Shown here: positions 8,482 through 16,849 of the stretch, one piece after another
Numbering within the stretch: the stretch's first letter is position 1
Layout of the letters: the number at the start of each line of letters is the position of its first letter
Assembly (NCBI GenBank): GCA_036259875.1
Contig: DATAAZ010000001.1
Location: 1-52,074 of the forward strand
Length of the DNA stretch: 52,074 nt
DNA from: DATAAZ01 sp036259875
Lineage (GTDB): Bacteria; Actinomycetota; Thermoleophilia; Gaiellales; Gaiellaceae
Direction of reading: 5' to 3'
Made by a program: the position numbers and the translations under genes
Notes under the pieces: model-generated
Told to the model about the DNA's origin: nothing
The model's database searches: none
Seen by the model: the letters and a program-made list of their open reading frames with translations, nothing else

Positions 8482-9954
8482 CTAGCGGGCTCTAATGCGC
8501 CATCTGCGAACCGCGGGCGTCCGATCAACGTTCCCCGCAGCATCGCGGGCGCGGACCCGGAACGTGTGCCTGCCGACCGAGAGCCCCGTGTAGGCCCTCG
8601 GCGAGCGGCACCGCCGCCACGGGCCACGCTCGAGCCTGCACTGAAAAAGCGACCCCCGCTCGTTCGACCGGAAGCGGAACGTCGCGATTCGGGCGCGCGT
8701 TGTGGCACGCGGCCCGCGCGTGATCCGCGTCTCCGGTGCCGTCGTGTCCCCCCGAGGTGGCGATGGTGGTTGGGACGGCGGCACCGCGACCGCAATGTCC
8801 TGATGCGCCGTCGAACGGTGTCCCCAGGCGGTCGTCGCCTCGAGTCCAACACGGCGCGTGCCACCGGTCGAGTAGGTCTGGCTTGCGGCCATCCCGGTCG
8901 CGTCGTCGAAGTCGCCGTCCGCGTCGAGATCCCACCTGAAGCTCGTGAAATCGGGGTGGGACGTCGACGTGAACGTGGCCGGCAACCCGGTTTGAGGATT
9001 CGCGCTCACCACGAAGGCCGCGGTCGGAAGCCGCTCGTAGACCCACGCGTTGAGCGGATTCGAACCGATTCGCGTGTAGACGCCCGGGAACCCCTCTTCG
9101 TTGCAGCCCTCGCCCCAGGAGATGACGCCGGCGAGCGCGAATGCCGGATCCGAGGGAGCGAGCAGCGGGCCGCCCGAATCGCCTTGACACGCGTCGGCGG
9201 AGCCGGTGTCGGGATCGGCTGCACCGGCACAGAACATGGTCGTCGGGACGAAATCCGCGCCGTAGGCACTCATGCACGCCGAGTCGGGGCGGATCGGCAC
9301 GTTCGCCTCGAGGAGAACGTCGGACGGCGCGCTCGGAGGGCCTGGATTCGTGTCGCCCCAGCCGACGATCGTCGCGATCGCGCCTGGAGCCCACACTGCC
9401 GGCTCGTCGGCGCGAACGACCCGTACCGGTTCGATGTTCGGGGACGCGAGCTGCGCAGGCGCCGCGAGCGTGAGCATGGCGACGTCGTTCGTTCCCGTTA
9501 CAGGGCTGAAACCGGGGTGAACGTCGACGGACGCGACAGCGTGGATGTCAGCGCTCGTCACCTCGCTCAGCTTCCGTCTACCGAGCGCGATCAGGAGGTC
9601 CGCAGGGCTCGTCTGCACACCCGACTCCGTGACGCAGTGGGCGGCAGTCATCACGGTACGGCTCGCGACCAGCGTCGCTCCGCAAATCGGCGCAAATCCG
9701 CCCGGGACCCGACCAAAGAGCGCGGCGTGAGCGGGGTATTCGCCATCATCGGCGGGCTGTCCGTTGATGATCCATTGCGAGACGTCCTGATCCCCGGCGC
9801 GCTCGTGAACCCAGATCGGGGTGGGGAAGGCAGCGAACAGTCGGGATCCTGCGTGGCTCGACTCGGGGAGCAGCGACGCAAGCGTCACCGCAACGACGAG
9901 CGCGGCGACGGCGCGCGCGCTCCCGCACGCCTTCGTCATGCGTCCATAGGTCAC
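8482..9954 (-). CDS. secreted trypsin-like serine protease with PKD-like and C-terminal Ig-like domain
   Basis: A 490-residue protein from GTG 9954 (AGAGG upstream); ATG 9939 would remove five residues. An N-terminal signal peptide (AVAALVVAVTLASLLPESSHA) is followed by IINGQPADDGEYPAHA, the zymogen activation region of S1A peptidases. The triad is complete: His106 in TAAHC, Asp157 in NDVAM and Ser260 in GDSGGP. The Asp six residues before the Ser predicts cleavage after Lys/Arg. A PKD-like domain (FRWDLDADGDFDD) occupies about 312-390, then a Pro-rich linker, then an Ig-like module ending HTFRVRARDAAGNVD, common in secreted actinobacterial proteins. It acts outside the cell; the target is unknown. 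Confidence 0.9.
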   Translation of the reverse strand: MTYGRMTKACGSARAVAALVVAVTLASLLPESSHAGSRLFAAFPTPIWVHERAGDQDVSQWIINGQPADDGEYPAHAALFGRVPGGFAPICGATLVASRTVMTAAHCVTESGVQTSPADLLIALGRRKLSEVTSADIHAVASVDVHPGFSPVTGTNDVAMLTLAAPAQLASPNIEPVRVVRADEPAVWAPGAIATIVGWGDTNPGPPSAPSDVLLEANVPIRPDSACMSAYGADFVPTTMFCAGAADPDTGSADACQGDSGGPLLAPSDPAFALAGVISWGEGCNEEGFPGVYTRIGSNPLNAWVYERLPTAAFVVSANPQTGLPATFTSTSHPDFTSFRWDLDADGDFDDATGMAASQTYSTGGTRRVGLEATTAWGHRSTAHQDIAVAVPPSQPPSPPRGDTTAPETRITRGPRATTRARIATFRFRSNERGSLFQCRLERGPWRRCRSPRAYTGLSVGRHTFRVRARDAAGNVDRTPAVRRWRIRAR

Positions 9955-10530
9955 GTGGCGTACCTCTTGTTCCGCGAGACCCGCAGGACCGTGCGGAATC
10001 CCGACCGCACCTGCCGTCGCGGTCGCGGAATCAGCTCGCCGTGTTTCGGAGTCGTTGGCCGGCTTCCTAGCACGACGGTTACGTCTGCCATGTCCCAAGT
10101 AAGCCTCTGGCGTGGTGGCTTACGCGACGCGGGTTCTGGCGGTCGCCCGTTCGACGTCCGGCGCTCGCCAGCACCGGTTGCATTCTTCCAACAGGGCCGT
10201 CCCTGCAGCGCCCGCCCGGGTCCGGCGCGGACATCCGCGAGGCACGCTTCCTGGGTTGGTCGGCGTGCGTTGTTCGGTTTGCGCGTGCGACGCATCGGCC
10301 TAACGAAGAGCGAGGGTCGCCTGCCGCAGGGCGACCCTCGGTCCTAGAACGATGGCGCAGGCAGACGGGTTACAGCCGCCGCCAACGGCTTCGCGAGCCG
10401 GCTCACTCGGTTCACCCAGCGGCGCGGTGGCGGTGCGTCCACGCGTCCGCCGCGCTCGTTCACCAGGCCCCGACTCGGGCGCACGATCGACCGTCGCCGC
10501 GCACGTCACCCGGAAGTACGATCAACGGAG
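9955..10530. other. 576-base stretch without a recognised gene
   Basis: Short open frames exist on both strands but none has coding-like composition or a known motif. It holds an inverted repeat GTAAGCC/GGCTTAC at 10099-10105 and 10117-10123 and a strong hairpin at 10311-10340. It lies between two divergent secreted-protein genes, so both promoters should be inside it. Confidence 0.5.
10311..10340. terminator. 11-base-pair hairpin, terminator-like
   Basis: CGAGGGTCGCC at 10311-10321 pairs perfectly with GGCGACCCTCG at 10330-10340 across an eight-base loop. There is no T run on either side. No recognised gene ends here, so the transcript it might terminate is not known. Confidence 0.45.
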
Positions 10531-11205
10531 ATGCGCGCGTTCGCGCTCGCCCTCCTCGCGTTCGTCGCGACGTCCGCAAGCGCCGAGGCGGCCCGTGTCT
10601 GGGTGTCGGAAGGAGGTTCGAGGCATGTGCCCGGAGTCGTGTTCGTTGCGGCCGCCGGCGAGGCGAACGCGCTGACACTCACTCGCACGCGGCGAGAGAC
10701 GACCGTGGTCGATACGGGCGCCACGCTGCGCGTCGGGGACGGTTGTCGCCGTGCAACGCGCCATCGGGCCGTCTGCTCTTCCGTCGCCGAGGTCTTCCTC
10801 GGGCTCGGCGACCGAGGCGACGCGGCGACCGTGATCGGCGTCTTCTCCGACGACGAAGGGCGGATCGCCGGTGGACGCGGAAATGACGTCGTCTCGCTCG
10901 CGCGTGCGCGGCTCCTGAACACGAGCGTCTCAGGCGACGAGGGCGCTGACCGCGTGTTCGGTGGATCCACCGGCAATGAGCTCCTGGGAGGCCGCGGGAA
11001 CGACGTCGTCTCCGGCGCTGACGGTTCCGACTCCCTGGTCGGCGGAAGCGGAAACGACGTCTGCCGGGGCGGGCGAGGCGCTGACTTCTTCGACGTCCGC
11101 GATCGCGCGCGCGACGACGTCTACGGCGGCGGTGGCCGCGACCGAGCCGAGGTGGACGCCGTCGATTTCCTCCACGGCGTCGAGCGCGTCGCTAACCGCC
11201 GGTAG
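10531..11205 (+). CDS. secreted calcium-binding RTX-repeat protein
   Basis: A 224-residue protein with an N-terminal signal peptide (MRAFALALLAFVATSASAEA). The middle part is a beta-rich region without a known motif. From about residue 113 to 195 there are roughly seven tandem nonapeptides of the GGxGxDxUx type, for example GGRGNDVVS, GGSTGNELL and GGSGNDVCR. Such repeats fold into a calcium-filled parallel beta roll outside the cell. There is no C-terminal enzymatic domain. It carries Cys in one repeat and a Cys pair near residues 73-82, which is uncommon in RTX proteins. Function unknown. Confidence 0.85.
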   Translation: MRAFALALLAFVATSASAEAARVWVSEGGSRHVPGVVFVAAAGEANALTLTRTRRETTVVDTGATLRVGDGCRRATRHRAVCSSVAEVFLGLGDRGDAATVIGVFSDDEGRIAGGRGNDVVSLARARLLNTSVSGDEGADRVFGGSTGNELLGGRGNDVVSGADGSDSLVGGSGNDVCRGGRGADFFDVRDRARDDVYGGGGRDRAEVDAVDFLHGVERVANRR

Positions 11206-11385
11206 CGGCGACCCCTTGGCGGTCACGACTTAGGCTTCGGCCGAACGAACGTGACCACTGTCCGTTCCTTGTCCTTCGCGCATCCCGGCGTGTCTCGTCG
11301 TGCCGGGTGAATCGGGCATCGTCCGAGCGGTGACAGCGCCTAGCGATCCGTACCCCGCCAGCGCGCGCCCGTCGTCTCGCTAGCA

Positions 11386-12225
11386 ATGCCTCATCCGGCC
11401 GATCGAGTCTGTGACCGATTTCGCGCAGACGGCTTCGTCCGCATGGATCGGTTCCTCGACGACGGCGAAGTGGCCGAGGTTCGCGACACCGTGAACGCGC
11501 TTCCGGCGGTTCCTTTCGACGCAACGTGTGCCAGGCCAAACAACACGCTCGTTCCGCTGCGGTTCAGCGACGCGGTGGTTGAGACCTTGCTCGGCTCACC
11601 GCGCCGCATACGGCGTTTGGCCGACACCGTGGAGGCGCGCGACCTTCGCTGGATCTCGGGGTACGTCAGCATCAAGGAGCCGCGAAGTGCCGCCTTGTCG
11701 TGGCACCAGGACTGGTGGTGCTGGAGCCATCCGATCAGCTTCGGGGTGCGACCGGTGCAAGTTGCATTGCTTTGCTACCTCACTCAAACCGACTGTTCGC
11801 GCGGCGCCCTGCGAGTTTTGCCGGGGTCACATCTGCGAGGCGACCCGCTCCACGGCGCACTCTCCGAGGCCGATCCGACAGACGGTCCGCTGGCCGCGAA
11901 TCACGCCGCCATGAGCGACCATCCCGAGCAAGTGACCGTTTCGGCGCATCCCGGTGACGCGGTCGTACTCGACTATCGAGTGCTCCATGGCACGCACGCA
12001 AACAGCGCCGACTGCCGCAGGGATTGCGTCCTGCTCTCGTTCACGCCCGCGTGGTCCGACTTACCCGAGGACTTGCGCGCGCACCTAATCCAGCATCCAG
12101 CGCAACCGCGGGACGGCGAATCACCGCGAGCGGCTCTTGCAGGCCTTATGCCGACGTTCGGCGGTGTTCGTCGCGACCTTCCGCTCGACCGCGATCCGCC
12201 AAGCGAGTTCGCCGTTCGCGCCTAG
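11386..12225 (+). CDS. PhyH-family Fe(II)/2-oxoglutarate dioxygenase
   Basis: A 279-residue protein of normal length for phytanoyl-CoA-dioxygenase-like enzymes, ATG at 11386. FRADGFVRMDRFLDDGEV is the usual N-terminal element. WHQDWW at 106-111 supplies His107 and Asp109 of the iron-binding HxD, and VLHGTHAN at about 199-206 supplies the distal His; an Arg follows, as needed for 2-oxoglutarate. CSRGALRVLPGSH is the conserved jelly-roll turn. Members hydroxylate or halogenate small molecules or lipids. The substrate is unknown; no neighbour gives a hint. Confidence 0.85.
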   Translation: MPHPADRVCDRFRADGFVRMDRFLDDGEVAEVRDTVNALPAVPFDATCARPNNTLVPLRFSDAVVETLLGSPRRIRRLADTVEARDLRWISGYVSIKEPRSAALSWHQDWWCWSHPISFGVRPVQVALLCYLTQTDCSRGALRVLPGSHLRGDPLHGALSEADPTDGPLAANHAAMSDHPEQVTVSAHPGDAVVLDYRVLHGTHANSADCRRDCVLLSFTPAWSDLPEDLRAHLIQHPAQPRDGESPRAALAGLMPTFGGVRRDLPLDRDPPSEFAVRA

Positions 12226-12706
12226 GTTCACACGGTTGACCGCGTCCTTGCACAGGCGTTCGGGTGGTGTGCGAGAGCAGGCGCGGTCGTCTCGGTGCGC
12301 GACTCGTAGCGCGATCTCGCTTGGCGCCGGCGGCGGCGTTAGCCCACCGGATCAGCGTCCGACGCTCGCTCGAGCGAGCGTCGGTGGACGAGTTGCGCTC
12401 GCGCAGTGGGTCAAAGCTGGCCCCGCAATCGAACTCCGTATCACGCCGTAGTCCCTCGCCGAGCGCGCGTCACGCGCATCGGTCTCGGGGGGCACCAGCC
12501 GGGTTCTGACCGCGGGGCCAGTCGCCGCCACCCTAATCATCGGCGCGCGAGGGCGGGCGATTGCCCGAGCCGCGTAACCCGCAAACAGCGGGATCTTTGA
12601 CCGGTTCCCGCGCACGGGGCTGCGGAGACCTGGCGGCCGTATCTGTCTTCTATTGTGTGCGGCGACGCAGGGGTCTGGTGTTCACGCTCTTTGCGGAAGG
12701 ACGGAC
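12226..12706. other. 481-base non-coding stretch after the PhyH gene
   Basis: No credible gene. It contains the 26-base palindrome at 12359-12384 and, at 12578-12592, CCCGC-AAACA-GCGGG followed by ATCTTT, a second weak terminator-like hairpin. The promoter of the DUF2652 gene should lie close to 12700. Confidence 0.5.
12359..12384. terminator. 26-base perfect palindrome
   Basis: CCGACGCTCGCTC at 12359-12371 is followed directly by its exact reverse complement GAGCGAGCGTCGG up to 12384. It could form a 13-base-pair hairpin with almost no loop, or be a protein-binding palindrome. It lies 134 bases after the PhyH gene; a terminator is the simplest reading. Confidence 0.45.
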
Positions 12707-13348
12707 ATGGTGATGTCGAAGGATCACGTGGAGGCGGGTCGTGGCACGCTCCTGCTCGCCGATATCTCCGGTTACACCGCCTTCCTTCAGGCTGTCGCGG
12801 TCGCCCACGCCGCCGACATGGCGAGCGGCACGTTCGTTCCCAAGGCGTACCCGCTGCTGACTAGCTTGCTGGACGGGATCGTCGAGCGAATCGCTCCACC
12901 GTTCGTTCTCTCCAAGCTCGAGGGGGACGCGGTCTTCGCCTTCGCCGCCGAAGGGGAGCTGGGCGTCAGCGGCGACTCGGTCGTGGACTGCCTGACCGCC
13001 TGCTACGAAGCGTATCGCGCTCGCGTGGACGAGGCTCGCGAACTCATGGTCTGCACCTGCGATGCGTGCCTGGCGATCCGTGGCCTGGAGCTCAAGTTCG
13101 TCCTGCATCACGGCGGGTACATCGTCCAGTCGATCGCGGGCCGGCAGGAGCTGCTTGGCCCCGACGTAACGATTTCGCACCTTCTCCTGAAGAACCACGT
13201 GACGGACGTGATCGGCAGGTCGGCCTACGCACTCATCACCGAGTCGGCGGCCGCCCATCTCGACATTCCACTCGAGCGCGCAGTCCCGATTACGGAGCAA
13301 TACGAGCATTACGCGCCCGTCCGGGCATCCGTCCTGGCGCTCCCGTGA
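12707..13348 (+). CDS. DUF2652-family protein related to class III nucleotide cyclases
   Basis: A 213-residue protein. The ATG at 12707 has GGAAGGA six bases upstream. LLLADISGYTAFL near the N-terminus is shaped like the metal-binding strand of class III cyclases, and KLEGDAVFAFAAEG corresponds to their second metal-binding strand. Later parts (ELKFVLHHGGY, then LLGPDVTISHLLLKN) match DUF2652 proteins, not catalytic cyclases: the Asn/Arg transition-state helix is absent. It is therefore probably a non-cyclase relative. Role unknown; nothing nearby is obviously co-transcribed. Confidence 0.75.
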   Translation: MVMSKDHVEAGRGTLLLADISGYTAFLQAVAVAHAADMASGTFVPKAYPLLTSLLDGIVERIAPPFVLSKLEGDAVFAFAAEGELGVSGDSVVDCLTACYEAYRARVDEARELMVCTCDACLAIRGLELKFVLHHGGYIVQSIAGRQELLGPDVTISHLLLKNHVTDVIGRSAYALITESAAAHLDIPLERAVPITEQYEHYAPVRASVLALP

Positions 13349-13370
13349 CTGATCCACGCCGAATCGTCGC

Positions 13371-13586
13371 TTAGTCCGACAGGAGCTCGGCGCGTCGACC
13401 GGCGTGCTGTCCTTCCCACTCACTGATCAGCCGCGCGACGCGAGCCCGGTCCGTTTGCTCGCTGAGCGCGACGAGAGGCGTGACGTGGACGAGCGTTCGG
13501 CTCCGCTTGCGGGCGAGGAAGTGGCGTGCGCGGACGAATCGAAGGAACTCGTCCATGTCTGATTCGGTAGCGACCCGCACGCGCAT
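13371..13586 (-). CDS. small hypothetical protein
   Basis: A 71-residue protein from ATG 13586, convergent with the DUF2652 gene and 22 bases from its end. It begins with RVRVATESDMDEFLRFVRARHF and is rich in Arg and Glu with amphipathic helices; there is no transmembrane segment or metal-binding motif. No good ribosome binding site is seen. Composition is protein-like, but the frame could be spurious. Function unknown. Confidence 0.4.
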   Translation of the reverse strand: MRVRVATESDMDEFLRFVRARHFLARKRSRTLVHVTPLVALSEQTDRARVARLISEWEGQHAGRRAELLSD

Positions 13587-13750
13587 GGCAGACCCCGCGC
13601 GTGCATCATTCCGCGCCGGCACGTGGGGTAAAACCATTTCTCCCGAGCCCTTGCCGATCAGCGTCGAACGCACGGGCCTTCGCGCCGAGCAGCCGAGTGA
13701 GCAGTCATCATGGGCGTCGAAGCCTGGAGCTCTCCCGCCGCGCTTCCCAC

Positions 13751-14518
13751 TTACCGGACGCCGCGGACCGCCCACGCTCTGGCGCTCAGCGTGAACGCCT
13801 CCGCCGGCGAGCCGAGACGGACGAAGAGCTCGTCGCGGAGCGCCGTCTGCCGGCGCGTCTCGAGCGACGTGCAGTACGAGCCGGCCGGCCCGATCCCGAG
13901 CGTGAACGGTTCCCAGAAGTCGTCGAAGTCGGCGTACGTCGTCTCGACGACCAGGGGGCCGGTCACGACGTCGACGAGCTCGACGCGTCGCCAGAGCTCT
14001 TCCAGCGCCTCCGCCGTTCGAAAGCGCATCGCGCGGCCCTCGTCGGGCGCGCCGGGATCGATCGCCCGCGCGGCATCCCAGAAGAGACGCAACATCTGCA
14101 TCCCGCCGCGGTAGTCCCACGTGCAAGCCGCGACGACGCCGCTCGGAGCGACGACGCGGCGCATCTCGGCGACGCCGGCGTACGCGTCACCCATGAAGTT
14201 CACGACGAGCTGGGCGAGCGCCGCATCGAAGGCGCCGTCTCGCCAGGGAAGCTGTTCGGCACCGGCTTGGCGAACGTCCGCGCCCGGCACCCGCTCCGTG
14301 GCAGCGGCGACGAACGGCTCCGAGGGATCGACGGCGCTCACGCGCTCCGCTCCAACTCGCTCGGCGAGCCGCTCGGTCAGGGCGCCCGGGCCGGACCCGA
14401 CGTCGAGCACGCGCATCCCGCGCTCGATGCCGGCGAACTCCATCAGCGCGGTCGCAAGCCGGCGCGAGTAGCGCCCCATGAAGCGGTCGTACGCATCTCC
14501 GGTCGCCGCGAAGCTCAA
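13751..14518 (-). CDS. class I SAM-dependent methyltransferase (UbiE/Methyltransf_11 type)
   Basis: A 255-residue protein. The TTG at 14518 is preferred because the preceding LSFAATGDAYDRFMGRYS region is conserved in this type; ATG 14479 is the next choice. Motif I is VLDVGSGPGAL, followed by VSAVDPSE at the second strand and LPWRDGAFDAALAQLVVNF at motif II; MRRVVAPSGVVAACTWDY is the motif III strand. Size and order of motifs are typical of small-molecule methyltransferases. Substrate unknown. It is divergent from the GAF/HD-GYP gene. Confidence 0.85.
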   Translation of the reverse strand: MSFAATGDAYDRFMGRYSRRLATALMEFAGIERGMRVLDVGSGPGALTERLAERVGAERVSAVDPSEPFVAAATERVPGADVRQAGAEQLPWRDGAFDAALAQLVVNFMGDAYAGVAEMRRVVAPSGVVAACTWDYRGGMQMLRLFWDAARAIDPGAPDEGRAMRFRTAEALEELWRRVELVDVVTGPLVVETTYADFDDFWEPFTLGIGPAGSYCTSLETRRQTALRDELFVRLGSPAEAFTLSARAWAVRGVR

Positions 14519-14647
14519 TCCGGCTATTGACCTCCAGCTTCGATCCCGCGTCAAGGGCGATGCGTCTCGCTCCAGCCATCCCCCGTTCGAGGGTTGGCGG
14601 GCCGCGCCGTGCCAGCAAAGGTTTCCAGTGGGGAACCCCTCGCGTTC

Positions 14648-15781
14648 ATGCTGCAGTCTCACCTTCAGCCGCAAGTCGTCGCGGAGCTCGCCAGGGTCTC
14701 GGCGGCCGCGGAGGCTGTGGCGCGCGAGACGACGCGCGACGCCGCGCTACGGGCGACGACGCGGGAGCTGACGGCGCTGCTCGAGACGACCGGTTGCGTC
14801 GTCTCGGAGCTCGAGGGAAAGGTGCTGCGCGAGGTGGCGGCCTGGTGGCGCGACGGCAAGCGCCCGGACCCCGAGTTCGCCGAGTACGCCTACCTCCTCG
14901 ACGACTACCCGCTGACGCGCGCGGTGATGGACACGCGGGCGGCAATGGCGATCTCGCTCGCCGACGACGCCGTCGAGCGCGCGGAAGCCTTCGTGCTGCG
15001 CGAGATGGGGATGGACGCCGTGCTCATGCTCCCCTTCGTCGTCGGCGGCCGCCCCTGGGGCCTGGTCGAGGTCTACGACGAGCGGCCGCGCCGCTTCGCC
15101 GAAGGCGAGGCCGCGCTCGCGGACGTCCTCCTTCGCCAGGTTGCCGGCGTTCTCGTCCAGCTCGAGCAGACGGCCGCGGTGCAGCGCCTCTACCGCGAAA
15201 CGCTCGCATCGCTCGCGAACGCGCTCGAGGCGAAGGATTCGTACACGAGTGACCATGCCCAGGAGGTCGTCGACCTCGCGGTCGACGTAGCGGGCGTCTT
15301 CGCGCTCGACGAGGAAGCGGTTCGAGCCGTCGAGCTCGGCGCACTCCTGCACGACATCGGGAAGATCAGGATCCCCGAGTCGATCCTGAACAAGCCGGGC
15401 CCGCTCGACGAGCGCGAGTGGGACGTGATCCGGAGCCATACCGAGGCGGGCGAGGCGATCCTCCAGCCGATCGAATTGCTGCGCGACGTGCTGCCGATCG
15501 TGCGCTCGAGCCACGAGCGCTGGGACGGGCGGGGCTACCCCGACGGGCTCGCGGGCGACGAGATCCCGCTCGGCGCGCGCATCGTCTCGGTCTGCGACGC
15601 GTTCCGCGCGATGGTCGAGCCGCGCCCGTACCGGCCGGCCCGCGCGGAAGAGCAGGCGCGGCAGGAGCTGAGCGCGAACGCGGGGACGCAGTTCGACCCG
15701 GCGTGCGTCCGCGCCTTGCTCGCCGTCCTGAATCGCCGCGAGTCGTCCTACGAGCTCCTCCTTCATCGGCCAGCCGCGTAG
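14648..15781 (+). CDS. GAF and HD-GYP domain protein, probable cyclic-dinucleotide phosphodiesterase
   Basis: A 377-residue protein from ATG 14648; an in-frame TTG at 14594 would add 18 residues. Residues about 25-180 look like a GAF sensory domain (LMLPFVVGGRPWGLVEVYD). The C-terminal half is an HD-GYP domain with LLHDIGKI at about 233-240 and HERWDGRGYP from His289. HD-GYP enzymes hydrolyse cyclic di-GMP or related nucleotides. The usual HHExxDGxGYP has Ser in place of the first His here, so activity is uncertain. The stop is 24 bases before the BHMT-like gene, suggesting co-transcription. Confidence 0.88.
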   Translation: MLQSHLQPQVVAELARVSAAAEAVARETTRDAALRATTRELTALLETTGCVVSELEGKVLREVAAWWRDGKRPDPEFAEYAYLLDDYPLTRAVMDTRAAMAISLADDAVERAEAFVLREMGMDAVLMLPFVVGGRPWGLVEVYDERPRRFAEGEAALADVLLRQVAGVLVQLEQTAAVQRLYRETLASLANALEAKDSYTSDHAQEVVDLAVDVAGVFALDEEAVRAVELGALLHDIGKIRIPESILNKPGPLDEREWDVIRSHTEAGEAILQPIELLRDVLPIVRSSHERWDGRGYPDGLAGDEIPLGARIVSVCDAFRAMVEPRPYRPARAEEQARQELSANAGTQFDPACVRALLAVLNRRESSYELLLHRPAA

Positions 15782-15805
15782 TCCGCGAGGCGATAAGCTC
15801 GCCCC

Positions 15806-16828
15806 GTGGCGAAGCCGGGGCTCCTCGAGCGGCTTTCGGAAGGACCGGTCGTGTGCGCGGAGGGTTATCTCTTCGAGCTCGAGCGACGCGGCTACCTCCA
15901 GGCGGGGGCGTACGTCCCCGAGGTCGTGCTCGAGCACCCGGAACGCGTGGCGGAGCTCCATCGCGAGTTCGTGCACGCCGGCTCCGACGTCGTCGAGGCG
16001 TTCACCTACTACGCGCATCGCGAGAAGCTCCGCCTGATCGGGCGCGAGGCCGACCTCGAGCCGCTGAACCGGCAGGCGCTCGCGCTCGCGAAGGAGGTCG
16101 CCGACGAGACCGGCGCCCTGTTCGCCGGCGACATCTGCAACACGAACGTGTTCCTGCCCGGAGACGAGGCGGCAAGGCGCGACGTGCAGGCGATGTTCGA
16201 CGAGCAGGTCGGCTGGGCCGTCGACGCCGGGGTCGATTACATCGTCGCCGAGACGTACATGTGGGGCGAGGAAGCGCTGATGGCGCTCGAGACGATCAAC
16301 GCCGCGGGCCTCCCGGCCGTCGTGACGCTCTCGATCCACCAGCACGGCGTCACGCGCGAGGGGTGGACGCCGCTGGACGCCTGCAAGCGGCTCGAGGACG
16401 CGGGAGCCGACGTGGTCGGGTTGAACTGCGGCCGCGGCCCGTGGACGATGCTGCCACTGCTGGGGCCGATTCGCGAGGCCGTTGCCTGCCACGTCGCGGG
16501 ATTACCCGTCCCGTACCGGACGACCGACGAGCACCCGACCTTCCAGTCGCTTCGCGAGAACGGCCGGATGGCGTTCCCGACGGGGCTCGACCCGTTTGCC
16601 TGCACGCGCCACGAGATCGGTGACTTCGCGCGCGAGGCGCACGAGCTCGGCGTCCACTACCTGGGCGTCTGCTGCGGGAATGCGTCGCACTACACGCGCG
16701 CGCTCGCGGAGGCGCTCGGCCGCACGCCGCCCGCGAGCCGCTACAGCGCCGACATGTCGAAGCACGCCTTCTACGGCACGGACGAGTCGCTTCGCGCCGA
16801 GAACCTCGAGTTCGCGGGCGAGCTCTGA
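15806..16828 (+). CDS. betaine-homocysteine methyltransferase-like enzyme
   Basis: A 340-residue protein from GTG 15806. The order of conserved segments follows animal BHMT closely: FELERRGYLQAG, EHPERVAELHREFVHAGS, AFTYYAHREKL and, near the end, AREAHELGVHYLGVCCG. Zinc ligands are Cys208 (GLNC) and Cys289-Cys290 (GVCCGN). BHMT makes methionine from homocysteine using glycine betaine or a related methyl donor. The usual GGCCG reads GVCCG, and the N-terminal GDGG reads CAEG, so the donor may differ. It follows the HD-GYP gene and is convergent with the ABC permease. Confidence 0.85.
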   Translation: MAKPGLLERLSEGPVVCAEGYLFELERRGYLQAGAYVPEVVLEHPERVAELHREFVHAGSDVVEAFTYYAHREKLRLIGREADLEPLNRQALALAKEVADETGALFAGDICNTNVFLPGDEAARRDVQAMFDEQVGWAVDAGVDYIVAETYMWGEEALMALETINAAGLPAVVTLSIHQHGVTREGWTPLDACKRLEDAGADVVGLNCGRGPWTMLPLLGPIREAVACHVAGLPVPYRTTDEHPTFQSLRENGRMAFPTGLDPFACTRHEIGDFAREAHELGVHYLGVCCGNASHYTRALAEALGRTPPASRYSADMSKHAFYGTDESLRAENLEFAGEL

Positions 16829-16849
16829 GGGGCCGAACCGTCCGCGGTC

